A stretch of 64,000 bases of DNA from Pleurotus djamor (lineage: Eukaryota > Basidiomycota > Agaricomycetes > Agaricales > Pleurotaceae), in the NCBI GenBank assembly GCA_029747585.1, contig JAPEVF010000143.1:27759-91758 (forward strand), read 5' to 3'. The translations under genes were made by a program, and so were the position numbers. Position 1 is the stretch's first letter. Each line of letters begins with the position of its first letter. Below are positions 34,756-47,700 of the stretch, piece by piece. Under the pieces are notes generated by a model that saw only the letters and a program-made list of their open reading frames with translations, did not search any database and was not told the origin of the DNA.

Positions 34756-37700
34756 ATGTCAACTCTGGCCGCACGCCAACCTTCATATTCTGCGCCCCAG
34801 ACATCCCCAGTTCATCAGTCTAGGAGTGCCAGTGTAACTCGAGAGGACGATGTCGAGCCATCTGAGGAATGGAAACAGAAGCTTAGGCAGCGAATTGAGG
34901 AGGGCTTGCAGGACATGGTGCACGATGCAAAGAGCAACCTTGAAGCTAAGACGAGGCAGGTCCAGGGCCCCGCTTCTACTTCATATCGCGAGCACCTCTA
35001 CGCAGAATACGTGGCCGCCCTGAGCGAGATTCGTAAATTGGCCGCAGAGCAATTCCAAGCTGAATTGGAGAGGGAGCGGCAGGAACGGCGATGGGCGGTA
35101 GGGATTGCTCTGACACCTGGCTGGGACGAGGCCCTCAAGCAGGAACAACAGTCTATTCTTGACACCATTCAGAAGGCCGGAAAGTCGGACGACTTCATAG
35201 ACCTGTCGCCACAATCAACTCGACCACCCTACTCTGCGGCGAGAGCGCCGCCAACGGATCCGATATCCAGACGGGATGGATCTATGCACCCACCATACCC
35301 CGGGAGCCCTTCGATCCCTGATTCTGTTTCTCGTAGGGATGGTCAAACTTACGTTCGAACCGCTGATGCGTATAGGTCACCAGCTCCGCCAGACTCTGCT
35401 TCGCGTCGCGAGGGTTTCGGGTCTGGTGTACCACGCTCTCAAGACTATGCTGGTCTATCGCGCGATCGCGACACCCTGTCAATCCGCTCAAGTGACTCCG
35501 GATACGCCACTGGGACAACTTTCGTCGATGAGCCCGAAGAAACTCTCCCACTCAGACCGAAACGACGGTCTGATGCGTCCTCTCATATTGAACGTCCGTC
35601 AGAAGATCCCGAACGCCCACCTGAGCCCTCAGGTAGACCCTTCGATCGTTCATCGGCACGCTCAATTTCTGAGCGCCATACCACATCGCCTCCTCGTATC
35701 CCGGAACTCTGGAAACCCTCTATCTCTCCCGAAGAGGACATCGCCTCATCGCGGCCATATCAGATGGCAAGACGCGGTAGTACTGCTAGTATGAAGTCAA
35801 ATAATTCTGGATCGGCTAGTTATCGCTCGCCATCAACGAGTGCTATCCCAGAACGCATACGAGAGCATGTTGAGGCTGACGGGTCGGGCGAACGTGAACG
35901 GGACAGAGACAGAGACCGGGATCGAGAAAGGTCAAGGACTCAGGAGATCCAGATGTCGCCGTCACCTTGGGCTTACGACAAACCTCGTGAAAGACATGAC
36001 TCCACCTCGTTCCGCACTGACAATAGGCAAGGTTCAATGAGTGAGTACCCCGTGCCTAGGGAACTTCAGCGCCGCATATATTTGTCGCATAAAACATCTT
36101 CACTAACATGCTGGTTAGATACTCAGCAGCGGAGACCTCAGACTGTGGAAGAGCTAGAATATCAAAGCATGCAACATACAAGCTACACTAGCTGGTTCTC
36201 GGATCCTAATGCCAAAGTCATCCCGCCCCCATCGGCTCGTTTAGATTCCGCGGATTATTCCCCACGTGTTACAGATCTTCGTTATCAAACACATCGTTCA
36301 ATACCTCGGCCTCATATTCCTGATGAGTTCGACTTTCGGCTTCCCCCAGAGCTTCCTGAGACTCGCCCTCAACGGACCCCATCGCTTTCTTTGGATAACC
36401 CTTCTTATTTTGGTGATCATGAAACCGATGCGAGGCTCATTACCGCCGCTACTGGACGACGACCATCCTTATCTCGTCGCACCGATGACAAGCTCCCTCC
36501 ACAAAGCGCCTTGTCTGCTAAGGTCGCGCGTGAGCAGTCTCTTACCATGGATCTTGCCAAACAGCAGCAGCCTCTTTCCTCGCCGTCCATTGGAGGCCCT
36601 AAGTTCTCACCCATTGCCGATGAGCCACGGTACTCAGCATCCAACGGTACACGTGAACTCTTGGATGATACGGGCTCTCTTCGCCGTAGTGAAGGTCTGA
36701 ACGGTCATGTCACCCGCTCTTCTTCGGTGAGCTATGGCACCCAAGGATCTTCTCGAGTCGCCTCCACATCACCTAACGTGTATAGCTACTCAGCAGCTTC
36801 GCCTACTCCACCTATGCCTATGCCTGGTCGATCCGCTAAATACGACTATCAACGATCGAGTCCTGGGTCGAAAGAATGGAACGATTCTCCGCGATCCGTT
36901 GATACTGGTAGCTTTACCCAGTACAGTGCAGCCATAGAAACGCGTCGACCCCTCAGTAGCCGGCCCTCCCTGCAAACGTTCCGTCCCGAACTTCCTGTTG
37001 TCGCCCCCGAGGAAGACCTTGGAGACGACATGGATCTCGAACCCATCCCCGAGTCCACCTACCAACGCTCTCGTCATCGTTCAAGCGATGCTGATCTTCG
37101 TCCTTACCGTTCCCAAGCTGGCGCAGATCGGTATCGGGAGAATAAGCGGATGGAGGAGCAGGTTAGAAAGGAGGAGGAAGAGAAGCGTCAGCGAATAGAG
37201 ACTGCTAGGATTGAGGAAGAACGAAAGAAGGCTGCGGACGAGGCTAGACGGAATGAGGAGATGCGTGAACGCTTCAGAAAACGTGAGGAATTGGCAGCTA
37301 AGCGGAGGGAAGAGGAAGCAAAGCGCCGGCGAGAGGAGGACGCTAGGCGGCAAATGGAAGAGGCACGTGCTGAAGCTCGACGCAGAGAGGAAGAGGAAGA
37401 GGCTGAAAGGAAGAGGGTGATGGAAGAGGAGGAAGCGAGGCGTAAGCAGGAGGAAGAGGAAACAAGACGCAGAGAGGAGGAGGAGGAGGAGGAGGAAGCA
37501 AGACNGCAGAGAGGAGGAAGAAGCAAGACGTAGGGAAGAGGAAGAGGAAGCGAGACGTAGGGAAGAGGAAGAGGAAGCGAGACGTAGGCAGGAGGAGGAG
37601 GAAGCAAGACTCAAGGAAGAAGAGGAGCTGCGACTCAGAGAGGAGGCTGAGAAAGCAGAAGCGCGTCGTCGTGAGCTTGCAAAACTAGAGGCTCAGAAGC

Positions 37701-39349
37701 AAGCTGCAGCAAAGCAACAAGCTGCTAAGGCTCGTCGAGATGCCAAGGCTGCCGCCGCCAAAGCGAAGGAAGAGGAGCGCCGGAAAAGGGAGGAGGAGCA
37801 ACGTCGGAAAAGGGAGGATGAGGAACGTCGGAAGAGAGAGGAGGAGGATGAAAAGCGTCGGAAGAGAGAGGCGGAGCTGGCAAGACAGGAAGCCATTCGT
37901 CGGAAGGAGGAGGAGGCGAGGATGGTGGCTGAAGCTATTGCTGCGAGGGAGGAAGACAATCGGAGACGCGTTGCTGAAGAAGCGGAAGCCAAACGGAGAC
38001 AGGAAGCAGAGGAGGAGGAGAGGAGGGCCCAGATCAAACGTGCAGCAGGGGAACTTGCGGCGCGCCAAGCTGAGGTAGAGCGTAGGGAGGAGGAGGAGGC
38101 TAGGCAACGCGAGTTGGCTCAGGCAGAGGTGCTGCGTGCCAAAGAGGAGACGAAGAAGAAGGAGCAGGAGGTGAGGAGGAAGGAGGAGGAAGCGAGGAGG
38201 AAGGAGGAGGAAGTTAAGAGGAAGGAAGAAGAGGCGAAGAAGAAAGAGGAGGAGATCAGGTTGAAGGAAGAGGAAGCCCGTCGCAAGGTCGAGGAGATGC
38301 AGCGGAAGGAGGAGGAGACTAAGCGGAAGGAGGAGGAAATTCGGCGTCGTGAAGAAGATCTAAAGAGACGAGAGGATGAGTTTAAGAGGCGAGAGGAGGA
38401 GGCGAGGAAGAAGGAGGAGGAGAAACAGAGAGTTGAAGATGAGCGGGATCGTTTCAAACGCGAAGAGGAGCGACTACGAGCGCAACAGCAGGAAGAGTAC
38501 CGCAAGCGTGAAGAGGACATCAAGCGGCGTACCGAGGAACGGAAGCGGCAAGATAGTGAAAGCTCAGGATCATACCCCGGTACCTCGCCCACTGCTTCTT
38601 CATCTTGGACTTCCACACAGCGTACCACTACTGCTTCCCATATGCCCTCCTCATCGCCAACTGATCGAACCGCGACCAGCACCCCTAGTCGACCTGCCGC
38701 CTCCTGGAGCACTTGGGGTGCGGCTGCGGCCAATAACTCTTATACCAATGGCCGACCTACACCCGTTCCTGCAGCCCCCAGCACACCCAAGCCCACACCT
38801 TCCAACCCGAGATCTGCTAGTACGTCGATACCTTCCGCGGCAACTAGTCCTTCAACGCCATTGTCTCAAGCTGAGTGGGCCCGTCGCCAAGCCGAGCAAG
38901 CTCAAAAGCAACAGGAAGCCTTCCGTAAAGAACAAGAGCGCTTTGAAATGGAACGCCAGGCAAGACAAGGACGGATGCTCACCAAAGACGAAGTCCTTAG
39001 GATTTTCCAGACGCATGAAATGCAGTGGAGCAAGTTGCCAACGCTGGAACAGCTTAACTGGGATTCATTCCCTTGGCCTATGATTAAGAAGCCATCTACC
39101 GCCGAAGATATCACGACCGCTGCCGTTAGCGCATACGTGCTTTCTCCCCATTACCCTGATAAAACCAAGTCGGACAAGGACCGTATCAAGGAATACATCA
39201 GGCGGTGGCATCCGGATAGATTCGAGACCAAGTATCTTACCCGGGTGACTGAGGAAGATAAAGAGAGGGTGAAGGAAGGGGCCGGAACGGTTGTCAGGAA
39301 TCTGAATGAGTTGTTGACTCGAACCAACGCACCAAGTCTGTTTCAGTAG
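34756..39349 (+). CDS. Long coiled-coil protein with divergent C-terminal J-like domain
   Basis: The ATG at 34756 (MSTLAARQPSYSAPQTSP) is chosen because the longer frame upstream has no ATG. An intron at 36041-36118 (GTGAGT, CTAAC branch, TTAG) is likely. Leaving out a single N at 37505 gives one continuous 1504-residue frame. Residues 1-150 hold a short helical part (EWKQKLRQRIEEGLQDMVHD). A Ser/Pro/Arg-rich disordered half follows, then about 480 residues (37130-38560) of nearly uninterrupted charged coiled coil (EEARRKEEE-type repeats). After a Ser/Thr/Pro linker the last 110 residues read WDSFPWPM, then KDRIKEYIRRWHPDRFETKY and VVRNLNELLTR. The HPD at 39209-39217 sits as in J-domains and in the tail of NF-kB-inhibitor-like 1 proteins. 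Function unknown. An Hsp70 co-chaperone role is inference. Confidence 0.8.
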
Positions 39350-39969
39350 GACCAAGGAGTGAGTCTTTGGCTTCTTGGGACGATGTTGGCGGTCGAACTG
39401 ACGAACCTATTCCCCACTAGCATGTACCATCATTTACCCATCCATATGTATAATTATCCGCATTTATCAGAATATATCATAGCATGCTCAGCCTTTGGAA
39501 ATTTTATCGTTGGAGACGTGGATGAGCAAGTTCGTACGAGCGCTTTTCTCATGGCAAGGGATTGGCCTGATCAATCGACTAGTTTATTTCGGGCCCGTGC
39601 TTCTTGGAAGTAATTGGCAACCTACTCAAATTCTGTGTCAAGGTGTGTCCTCTGCCAAAAGTCATCTACTTTCCGATCAAATACTTGGGATGCTCGGTCG
39701 GGAGGGCACACGTAAAAATCCTCTCTCCTGTTGCTTCCTCCTTTGAAGTTGTTGACGGACAACCCAACTCCCAGACTCATCTCCTTCGGATACCATTCAG
39801 GCCTCGTAGTCATAAACGTCTGTGAGTCAAGCCGGCTCACACTGGCTAACCATGTCCGATCCAGTCTTATTGGGCAGGGTATGGTATGTGTCGTGGAGTG
39901 AATTCAAGAGTGTCTTGAGAAGAATCAAGTCCTCTCGATATTAGTGTTTCGGTCTACGGTATAGCTGTC
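39350..39969. other. 3' flank of the J-like gene
   Basis: About 620 bp up to the right repeat arm. Short frames only. Nothing recognised. Confidence 0.45.
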
Positions 39970-40022
39970 GAACTCTTCGGAGGAACGGTGAGGTTTCCGA
40001 TGTACAACCCCTTTCCCTAACT

Positions 40023-40056
40023 CCCCTATCGAAAACGACACTTGGTCGCGGGTCAG
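40023..40056 (+). promoter_or_regulatory. 34-bp upstream block identical in both repeat arms
   Basis: Identical over all 34 bases to the block at 33923-33956 (reverse strand) and placed the same way upstream of the TATA box. Confidence 0.45.
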
Positions 40057-40075
40057 CGACATCTTCCGCTGCCGA

Positions 40076-40082
40076 TATAAAG
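40076..40082 (+). promoter_or_regulatory. TATA box of right TM gene
   Basis: TATAAAG ending 81 bases before the ATG at 40163, the same spacing as in the left arm. Confidence 0.65.
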
Positions 40083-40162
40083 TCATCTCTCTCGCAGATA
40101 TCGCTTCCCCAGTACTTTGAACCCATACTATCAGCATCCCTATCAACAACCTACCAGCCAAC

Positions 40163-41402
40163 ATGCCTGCCTTTGCATTCCCATCAGCTATTGTCGCTGC
40201 CTCTCCCGTCGCTAGCCCCAGTATGAGGATCCCTCTCCTCATTGGGATTGCCTTGGTCGCTTCGAGTGTTGCTGTCGGTGCTCTCTTCCTCCTGGTCAGA
40301 GTCATCCCCCGTCTTCGTCGATATCAAGGTAGAGCCCCTGTCGATGGAGGGGTCTCTCAGGATACGAAGGTTGAAGTTGACATCGAGGTTCGTACCCCGC
40401 CTCTTCTCCCTCCTGATGCCATGCTTACATTTTGGCATGATATAGGCCCAGAAAGATGGGAGCCTCGATTTTGAAGAAGAGGAAGATATCGCAACGACAC
40501 TGGACATTCGCGTCGTCCCCTCAACGACGCCTGCTCTGCTGTGTCAGCCAGAACGATATACCGCTGTCGTTGATGTCCTCGATGCCATTGAAATGCACAC
40601 CAATCTCCTATCTCAGTCCGCATCCAACGAAGAAGTGGACGTTACGGACGTCGCTACCGCCTCTGAGGAGCCATTCCCCCTTCCTTCCGCCATCACTTCT
40701 ACGCCCTCGCTACCAACAGTCGGCCTCATCTCTGCTTTCAAAGCAGACATTTACGGCGACGACGCTGACGAATTTAACGATAATGACGATAATGACGAAA
40801 TTCACATTCACGACACTGTCTTGGCTGTGTTTAACCTTGACATCGAGGTCCTCAGCCTCAACGCAGAATGCCTCCCGATGATTACCAACGGCACCATACT
40901 CGCTGCAGCCCTTACCGCTGAAGTCGAACTCTGCTATACCACTCCTCCAACTATCACTCCTTTCGCACTTGATGAACACGCATTCTCGCCTTTGCATATT
41001 TCTAAAGCATCTCGACCTTCACGAACTCCTCTTGTCTCGCGGCAGCCTCCTCCCGCCTCTACGCCTGTTACTACTCCCATTCGACCTTCCACGAAGGGGG
41101 CTTTTACCCATACCTCTTCTTCTCTACGCCGGATCCCCGCTATTAAAGGGCGCCCTCGCCCTCCATCGGCTCCTACTCCCGCTCCTACTCCTCCTCGGCC
41201 TCCTTCTTCCCGACATCAGGCCGAAAACATAGCAACGCCAAGGCATACCCGAAATCCAAAGGTCAAATCATCACTGCGTCCTGCGCGAAACCCCCATTCT
41301 ACCATTGCATCACCCACGATTACCCCGCTGCGCTCGACCAAATATGTCGCAGCATCCCCGCTCTCTAGGAGCGTTCCACGCCCGAGCCACGTTTGGCGAT
41401 GA
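40163..41402 (+). CDS. Single-pass membrane protein of unknown family, right copy
   Basis: Two exons (40163-40387 and 40446-41402, intron 58 bp) give 393 residues in a frame free of stops. It has the same plan as the left copy: MPAFAFPSAIVAASPVASPS, a helix MRIPLLIGIALVASSVAVGA, a basic stop-transfer stretch, the first-exon end VSQDTKVEVDIE, and a second exon starting AQKDGSLDFEEEEDIATTLD. It contains CQPERYTAVVDVLDAIEMH, an acidic DDADEFNDNDDNDE tract and the same RPSHVWR C-terminus. Both copies are intact, so both are likely to be used. Orientation is opposite to the left copy, so the two are transcribed toward the outside of the structure. Confidence 0.77.
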
Positions 41403-41470
41403 GGGCAAGTATGACGGTGAAGATAATGAATCAATGATGAAGGCTGCTGCTCGGATACCATCGTGCCTTT

Positions 41471-41671
41471 ATGTTACCCATCGACCTCCTCATGTTTTTC
41501 TGGGTTTTTGTGCTGTTACATCTTCTGCTGGGTTTCCTTGTCGTCTACGTGCTTTCCTTTTCTCTGTTCTGGGTCTTATGGCGTCTCATTCCCTCCTGCA
41601 TATCTGCCCTCCATTTCTCCCGATACCCTTTCTTATTTATCTCTTTCAGTTTTGGGTGTCGCACCTTATAA
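41471..41671 (+). CDS. Small hydrophobic protein behind the right TM gene
   Basis: 66 codons from an ATG at 41471, 68 bp after the stop of the TM gene. The sequence opens MLPIDLLMFFWVFVLLHLLL, then GFLVVYVLSFSLFWVLW, a strong membrane segment. It parallels the left-arm ORF from its first residue through the LGFLVV and VLSFS motifs. The C-terminal parts differ. No known family. Alternative: a non-coding 3' UTR that happens to be T-rich and open. Confidence 0.4.
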   Translation: MLPIDLLMFFWVFVLLHLLLGFLVVYVLSFSLFWVLWRLIPSCISALHFSRYPFLFISFSFGCRTL

Positions 41672-41720
41672 TTATTCACGTATCATTTATCCCGCTCGCT
41701 GCCGTGTTTCCATGTAGTTT

Positions 41721-44700
41721 TGACATATTTATCCCATATTTTCCCAATATCATCGCTCTACTTCATCGCCAACACAGACACGTCATCCAATTGTTCCACG
41801 CCAGACGCGACTCAATGCTACCTCGATGGGCTCTCGCTTAAGTCCCCTGAAAAAGCCCCTGCTGACACATCTTGATGGCGTGTCCCAGAGCGCGTCGCCG
41901 TGAGCTGGCGGTCTTGTTCAAACGTGAACAAAACGTGAACGTTTGAACGATTGCCCCGACAATTGTAGAACGCGTCGAACTCAAACATCTCATGATTTTT
42001 ACTATCTCTTTTAAGCTTTGGCTGTAACGAACCCGAAATGGCCCCGCCAATGCCCTGAAACTCAGCTTAGCAGTGGTTGCAGACTACAGTCCCTCCGTAA
42101 TCTTTTTCGCGACTGCAGATCACTGCCTACCTTGCTATTAAACCAGTAGGTGCGCTCGGTAACCCAGATCTATCCAGTAAAAGTCACTTAGAAAACAACA
42201 TCACCGGTGCAATGTCCGAAGACCTACTCTACTCGGCACGGTGGCATGTCCCATAATTTCGCTCACAAGCACATCACCGTCTGTATCGCTGTGGTCTGTA
42301 TCTATGCTTTTGTTCCAATCCCGACACCCAACCCACGGGTAGGATGATCAATACGCACATTCTCTCCTTGAATGGCTCCCAAATCCATGCAAATGATGGC
42401 TGTTCTTGTTACGCTGTGCTCGTTCACTTATCGATACTCTAGTCCATTGTTTAGAGCCTTCTTTTTCTCCCGAGTGCTCCCTATCTTGATTCCACGAGTT
42501 CTACTGCTTGCAACGGTGTATGCTCGAAGACCCTTCAAGATGTTGGACCCTACTCTACTCTATGTGCTGCGCATGCACACAGGCCATGCTAGAACCACCC
42601 GGTACTGTTTGATCTCCACTCTATCTTATGCTCTTTGACTGAAACGCGCAGACTCGCAACTCGGAAGTAAACGGTTTCCCTGTGGTCTTCTGTATCATTG
42701 CGTTCCTGTTTGTGCCTTTTATGGGTTCTTATGGTTCCATGTATCACCCATAAAGTAAGCCCAAAGCCTCCCCCTTCCAACCCGCAAAAACTAATTCCAC
42801 TTTCTAGAATTCCTCTCCACCCCACAATCACCCCGGTGTCATCCTTTTGGCGTCCCATCTTCTCCGTTCATTCCTGTCACGGAATTCCTGTCGCAATACA
42901 CCGATATTACCTTGGGAACCTGCCCTTGCTCATCGATCGGAGGACTACCATAATCAACCTTCAGCCTTTAGCAATCTACCTATGATCACCGTATCCTCAC
43001 CTCGATCGATGGTTCAGGACACCGCCTCAAGCCACCTGATCATCCTCGCACTCTTTACCTACCACGCGACCGATCGTCTGGAGTGCAATGATGCATACCT
43101 TCTGTCGTACCTTCGCAACTTCGCGAAACCATGTACTTGATCGTTTGCGGGCCGCCTATACCCGTCGACTCCAGGCCAGCACACATTCGACTTCGCAACT
43201 CTTCACATATGTTCGCCGTGGTTCTTCCTCCGAACTGGAAGGACGCGAACTCGTGAACAGCATGAGGAGGCGACGTCATTCTACTCTTCGACCCCTGTGA
43301 AACCTGCACCTAGCAACAAGTTTTCGGTCGTCTGACTATGTATGTATGTATCACCTTTGGGAGTCTCTCATACTCCCCGTTCTAGTGATTTCCAGGTTCG
43401 TTTCGATGTCATCAGCCTCCGAGGATGATTGAACCCTTCGCAATTCATGGAACCTTCTCGGAATCGTCCACAAAATCTGACAACGTTCTTCCCCAGATGT
43501 ATTAACTGCGTATGTTATCGGCCGAAAGCATGAGCATGTTGTCGCAACCGCAGGGGCTTGGGCCTGAGGTTAAGGTTGGTCGCTTCGAGTGGGGTTAGTG
43601 GTGAGTACCTTTCTTAATGGTGTCACAGATCACAACCCTAAGCCTAGTGCTGCCAGAATATGGTTTAAATATCCCTATGCTTCCGAATCCAAGCCGAAGA
43701 CCCCGTCGATTCTGAGAGGGCTGTTGATGATAAAGAGAAAGAACCATCTGGCCGACAACGTTGACGTCCTCGTGGTCCATGAACGGCAATGTAAAGGCCT
43801 TTTATGACCGTCATCCCGCCTCTTCCTATCAAATCTACTTGTCCGTCGAGCCTGCTGAAGGTACGACTTGCGGCGATTGTGACTTCAAAGAGTTCTGTGC
43901 ATGCTACTGAATCTAATCAGGCCACAATGACTAAATACTAGGTCACCGCATCTACAAGCACAATCCCGTCCGAATGGGTCGTCCTGCGACTCAGCAATGA
44001 AAAGTGGAGCGAATCTACCTACGCCCTTCGCCCTATTTACCCTCCGTGTTATCAAATCAGGGAACGCGCCGAGTTAATATATCGTTGGTCGCGTCGGTTG
44101 ATAATGTCGCCCCTCTCTTGCCTTATCATGTACGTCTTTTCACTTAACACCTTCTGACAGCTAGAGCATCTTTCACCGACTTGCGACATTTCATATAATC
44201 TAGGTACCCCCAAGCGTCTTTCGCTTTTGTCCCCCCTCTCCTCGCACACAAATTCCGGGACTTTTGCGCCGTTCCCAGTCTTGCTTTGCATTCGATCGTG
44301 ACGCGTGTAAATTGCTTTAGCTACGTATTCCTTTACTTTCCCCTTCGGTGCGTACGCCGCCTCATTCCGAGCACAAATGAAACGGATTCACCCCTGACGC
44401 GTCCTGACTCCTGTCTTGGGACAGGACTGCTGTTGAAACGCCCCCTCCGCCTACACCGCGTGCATGGGAATCTCCCTCGTATGCGGCCTTGTCAGCGTTT
44501 ATCGCACCGCCTCGATCCAGTCTTCTCTGTCTCGCTACTTCAGCACCCTACTTTAAGCGTTCATTTTCCTGCCTCATACGCGCCTTCTTCGGTACATGGG
44601 TCAACCCCATGATCTCAATCATACTGGGTGCCCTTCTTTTTGGACTGGATTCTGGCGCGTTTTGAGGTAAGTAGTTCTATCAAAACACCTGCTTGCTGGA

Positions 44701-47700
44701 TGGTGGACACGATGTTTCCTCCTATCCCCAAGGGTCACCCAGTTTGACAGTCAAAAACCGTCTGATTTTTTCCCTCTGCAAAACAACAAAAGAGAGAGGA
44801 AAACAAGTCAGATTGTTGTCGGGCCTGTCATCCTTTTTTGGGGATCATCCCCTCGGGAATCATACCATCGTGCGTCGTGGAGAANTTTCNTTTTTTTGAT
44901 GGTTTTCATTGAACGCGCGGCGGGTGCGTGGTAAACGCGTGTATCTAGGGGCGGGAGGACAAAAGCGCAGGGATGCCCTGTGAGAACAGGGGAGCGTGGG
45001 TTTCGGTGTCGACAAGGAAACAAGTTACAACGGCCTTTTCCCTTGTCATCGTTTCATCTCGCCTATGATTTTTTCGTCATATTCTTTAATTTTGAGCTCT
45101 CGTTCTTATGGCGTCACAATGTGATTGTGTATGTACTTACTCACTTAATTTTCTTCCTTAGGGAACGGACGTCGGATTCTTCGGGGCCAAGACCTCATTG
45201 ACCATCGAATCTCCCAGACTCAGGTCTATCGTTTCATGGCATACCCATATCCTCCAAGTCCTCAAGGCGTCGTCGGTGCAGAGGTGTCCGGGACAACCGT
45301 CTCGGCCGATTCATTTCAAGCAATAAATATTAACCATTAACTTCTGCCGCAGGTATCTGTAGCTCATGGAGCTCTGGAGGCTTGATGGCTACAGATGAAG
45401 GTTCGGACACGCCGAGATATTGTTCATTCACGCGGCGTGGCGGCGTGGCCAAGGCTCAATTACTCTAAGGCTACAAAGGATAAACGGAATACTTTGAAAT
45501 TCGAAACTACTACGAGCTAAAGCAAGAGGTAAATGGATAGAGTAAGATTAAAAACGATTAATAGAGTATACTTACTGAGGGGGGTTGTAATAAGTGATCG
45601 GTTGCTGACCTGCTGCTAGACTGTTGTTCGCGATCTCTCAATCTCGCAGCACCGCGCTCTACAGCTACGCCTAGGTAGTAATAGGCCGAGATCGACACGC
45701 CGGCGCCAGTGACAAGCTGGACACACAACTGGCACCCCGATGTGGCTGGACACCAGATGTGAACGGACGATGAAGGTGATAAATGGTGGTGGTTGCATGT
45801 AAACCTCGAGGAGGCGTCTATGGACGGTGTATTGTATAACAGCATCAATGAAGTGATCGAGTGTGGCACAAACGCAATGCCAAAGGCAAACTGCGGGAGT
45901 GCGTTGTAAGGGTGCAAGTAAGTGCGAACTTGGCGGTAAATGGATGTGATATACACCAGGAGGGTGGATCGGGGTGTTTTACAGCTTTCGAAGCCGAATT
46001 TTATTTACTGCGGGTACAGCTTGACTGACATTTCAAGTTAAGGTTGACAATTGAATATTGTATATCGAGGCGTGCGCGTGAGGACCAGTGCGTGTGTCCT
46101 CAACATGCCATGCCGTACATGGTGCACCCAGTGGTGTCCGAGACTACAGCTTTGAGTCCCAGTTCGAGATAACGGCATAGCAGAGGCACCTGGCATGCAT
46201 GGACCCTCGGTGCGTGGGAGTGAGGATGGACTTCCATTGATGAGTCGATAAGTGTATGGGGTAGTACCAGTACCTGCAACGTTCCATGTCGTTCTATCGC
46301 ACCGTCTGAATCGTCCCATGACATGAAATGATTGGATGCGGGGAACGACTGGTGGCTTCCATATCGTTCTATAGAGTAGCGTAGCGTACCGCCGTTCCAA
46401 TTCCACGAGATACGATATATGACAGTGAGATTGATAAGCTAGCTACGAGTAAGCTTAAACCAAGTGCATATAAGTACAAGTCGGAAAGGGTAAATACCTA
46501 GAAGGAAACGAATAAACCCGTGTACTCTCTCCTCACACTGTATTTTTACACGGGTGTGAGAGGCAGCTACACCTATTAGGAGCGTTCCATTCGACCAGTT
46601 CATTAGTCGATTTGGGATCCGCACTCAGTCGGTAAAGCTCTTCCGAACCGTCTCAAGTGAGTAAGTCAGTACTCTAGCGGACCTAGGAGGACGGGATGGG
46701 AGCGAGGAATGTTTGCTTCCTTCTAAAGGATACTACAGACATTCCATTCGCATCCATTCACACCTCGCACCGTATCCATCTCAGAGTAGCAAGAACTAGA
46801 TAAGACCACGTTAACGTTCCAAGTACCAGCAGGACGAAACGAGCAAACGAGCAAACAAACGAAGGTTAAAAATGAAAGGGGTTATTCAGGTGTTACCCCT
46901 CTCTTTCCTATTCCGTCGTCTGTAGTCGACGAAAGGACGGGAATTAAGCGAAGGTAACCCAAAGTCCAAGGAACGGGCCAGATGACCTGGAGTCGAGTGG
47001 AAAAGGACAAAACATGGACTTGTTTTAGAGTTGGGCGGTTATTTCATGAGGGTGGGTGAGTCGCACAGTTCATTGAATGTTGATCATCAATGCATCACAT
47101 ACCTTTGTGGTGGTGTGTTAATGTTTCCCATGAAAAAGANGGGGGGAACGTGGTCATGAGACGCGTACGGTGTCAGAGTTGGAGGCGGGCACGGGACGAT
47201 ATCCTCTACTGATTGCTGTTTGTGATTGCTGTTACTAATACTTAGAGGTGAGACGCCGAGAGGGAAATAACAGAAACAGAAACAGGAATCAGGAAATAGG
47301 AAACGGAAACGGAAACGGAAAGACGTTGATGCATTTGGGTTTGGAGTTTCGAAATTCGTACAGCTTTTCAATCTTCGACGGTTTGATGATTTCGATGAAA
47401 ACTTGCCTAAATGACCGGCTTGTGGGTGTGCAATGCGCATTCATGATTCAACACACCGCCTTGTGCATATTACATTGTGCATAGGGAATTGATGAGGAGA
47501 GTGTCACAGTGTACCCGGGTCTCAGACGAGAAGTAAAAAACTATGGAGGCAAGGCCGGTAATCCAAGATCTGTGAGAGGCACCCGGTACCCCCCTGCCTC
47601 ATCCAATAATACAACAGCGATACTCAGACTGATGCCAGCACGACTCACGAGGACTTGGAAGTTGATTGATTGAGGATTCACGAGGGATCGTCTGCCCGCT

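Larger units (their letters stand above)
39970..41720 (+). repeat. Right arm of the large inverted duplication
   Basis: Reverse-complement partner of 32230-34010. Similarity begins near 39970-39978 (CTTCGGAGGAA on the + strand) and fades around 41720. The loop between the two arms is about 5.9 kb and contains only the J-like gene and its flanks. Confidence 0.9.

Noticed and set aside
37081..38733. Long reverse-strand frames rich in Leu, Ser and Phe opposite the coiled coil
   Set aside because: They are the antisense of Glu/Arg/Lys-rich codons, which cannot give stops easily. The + strand explains the sequence.
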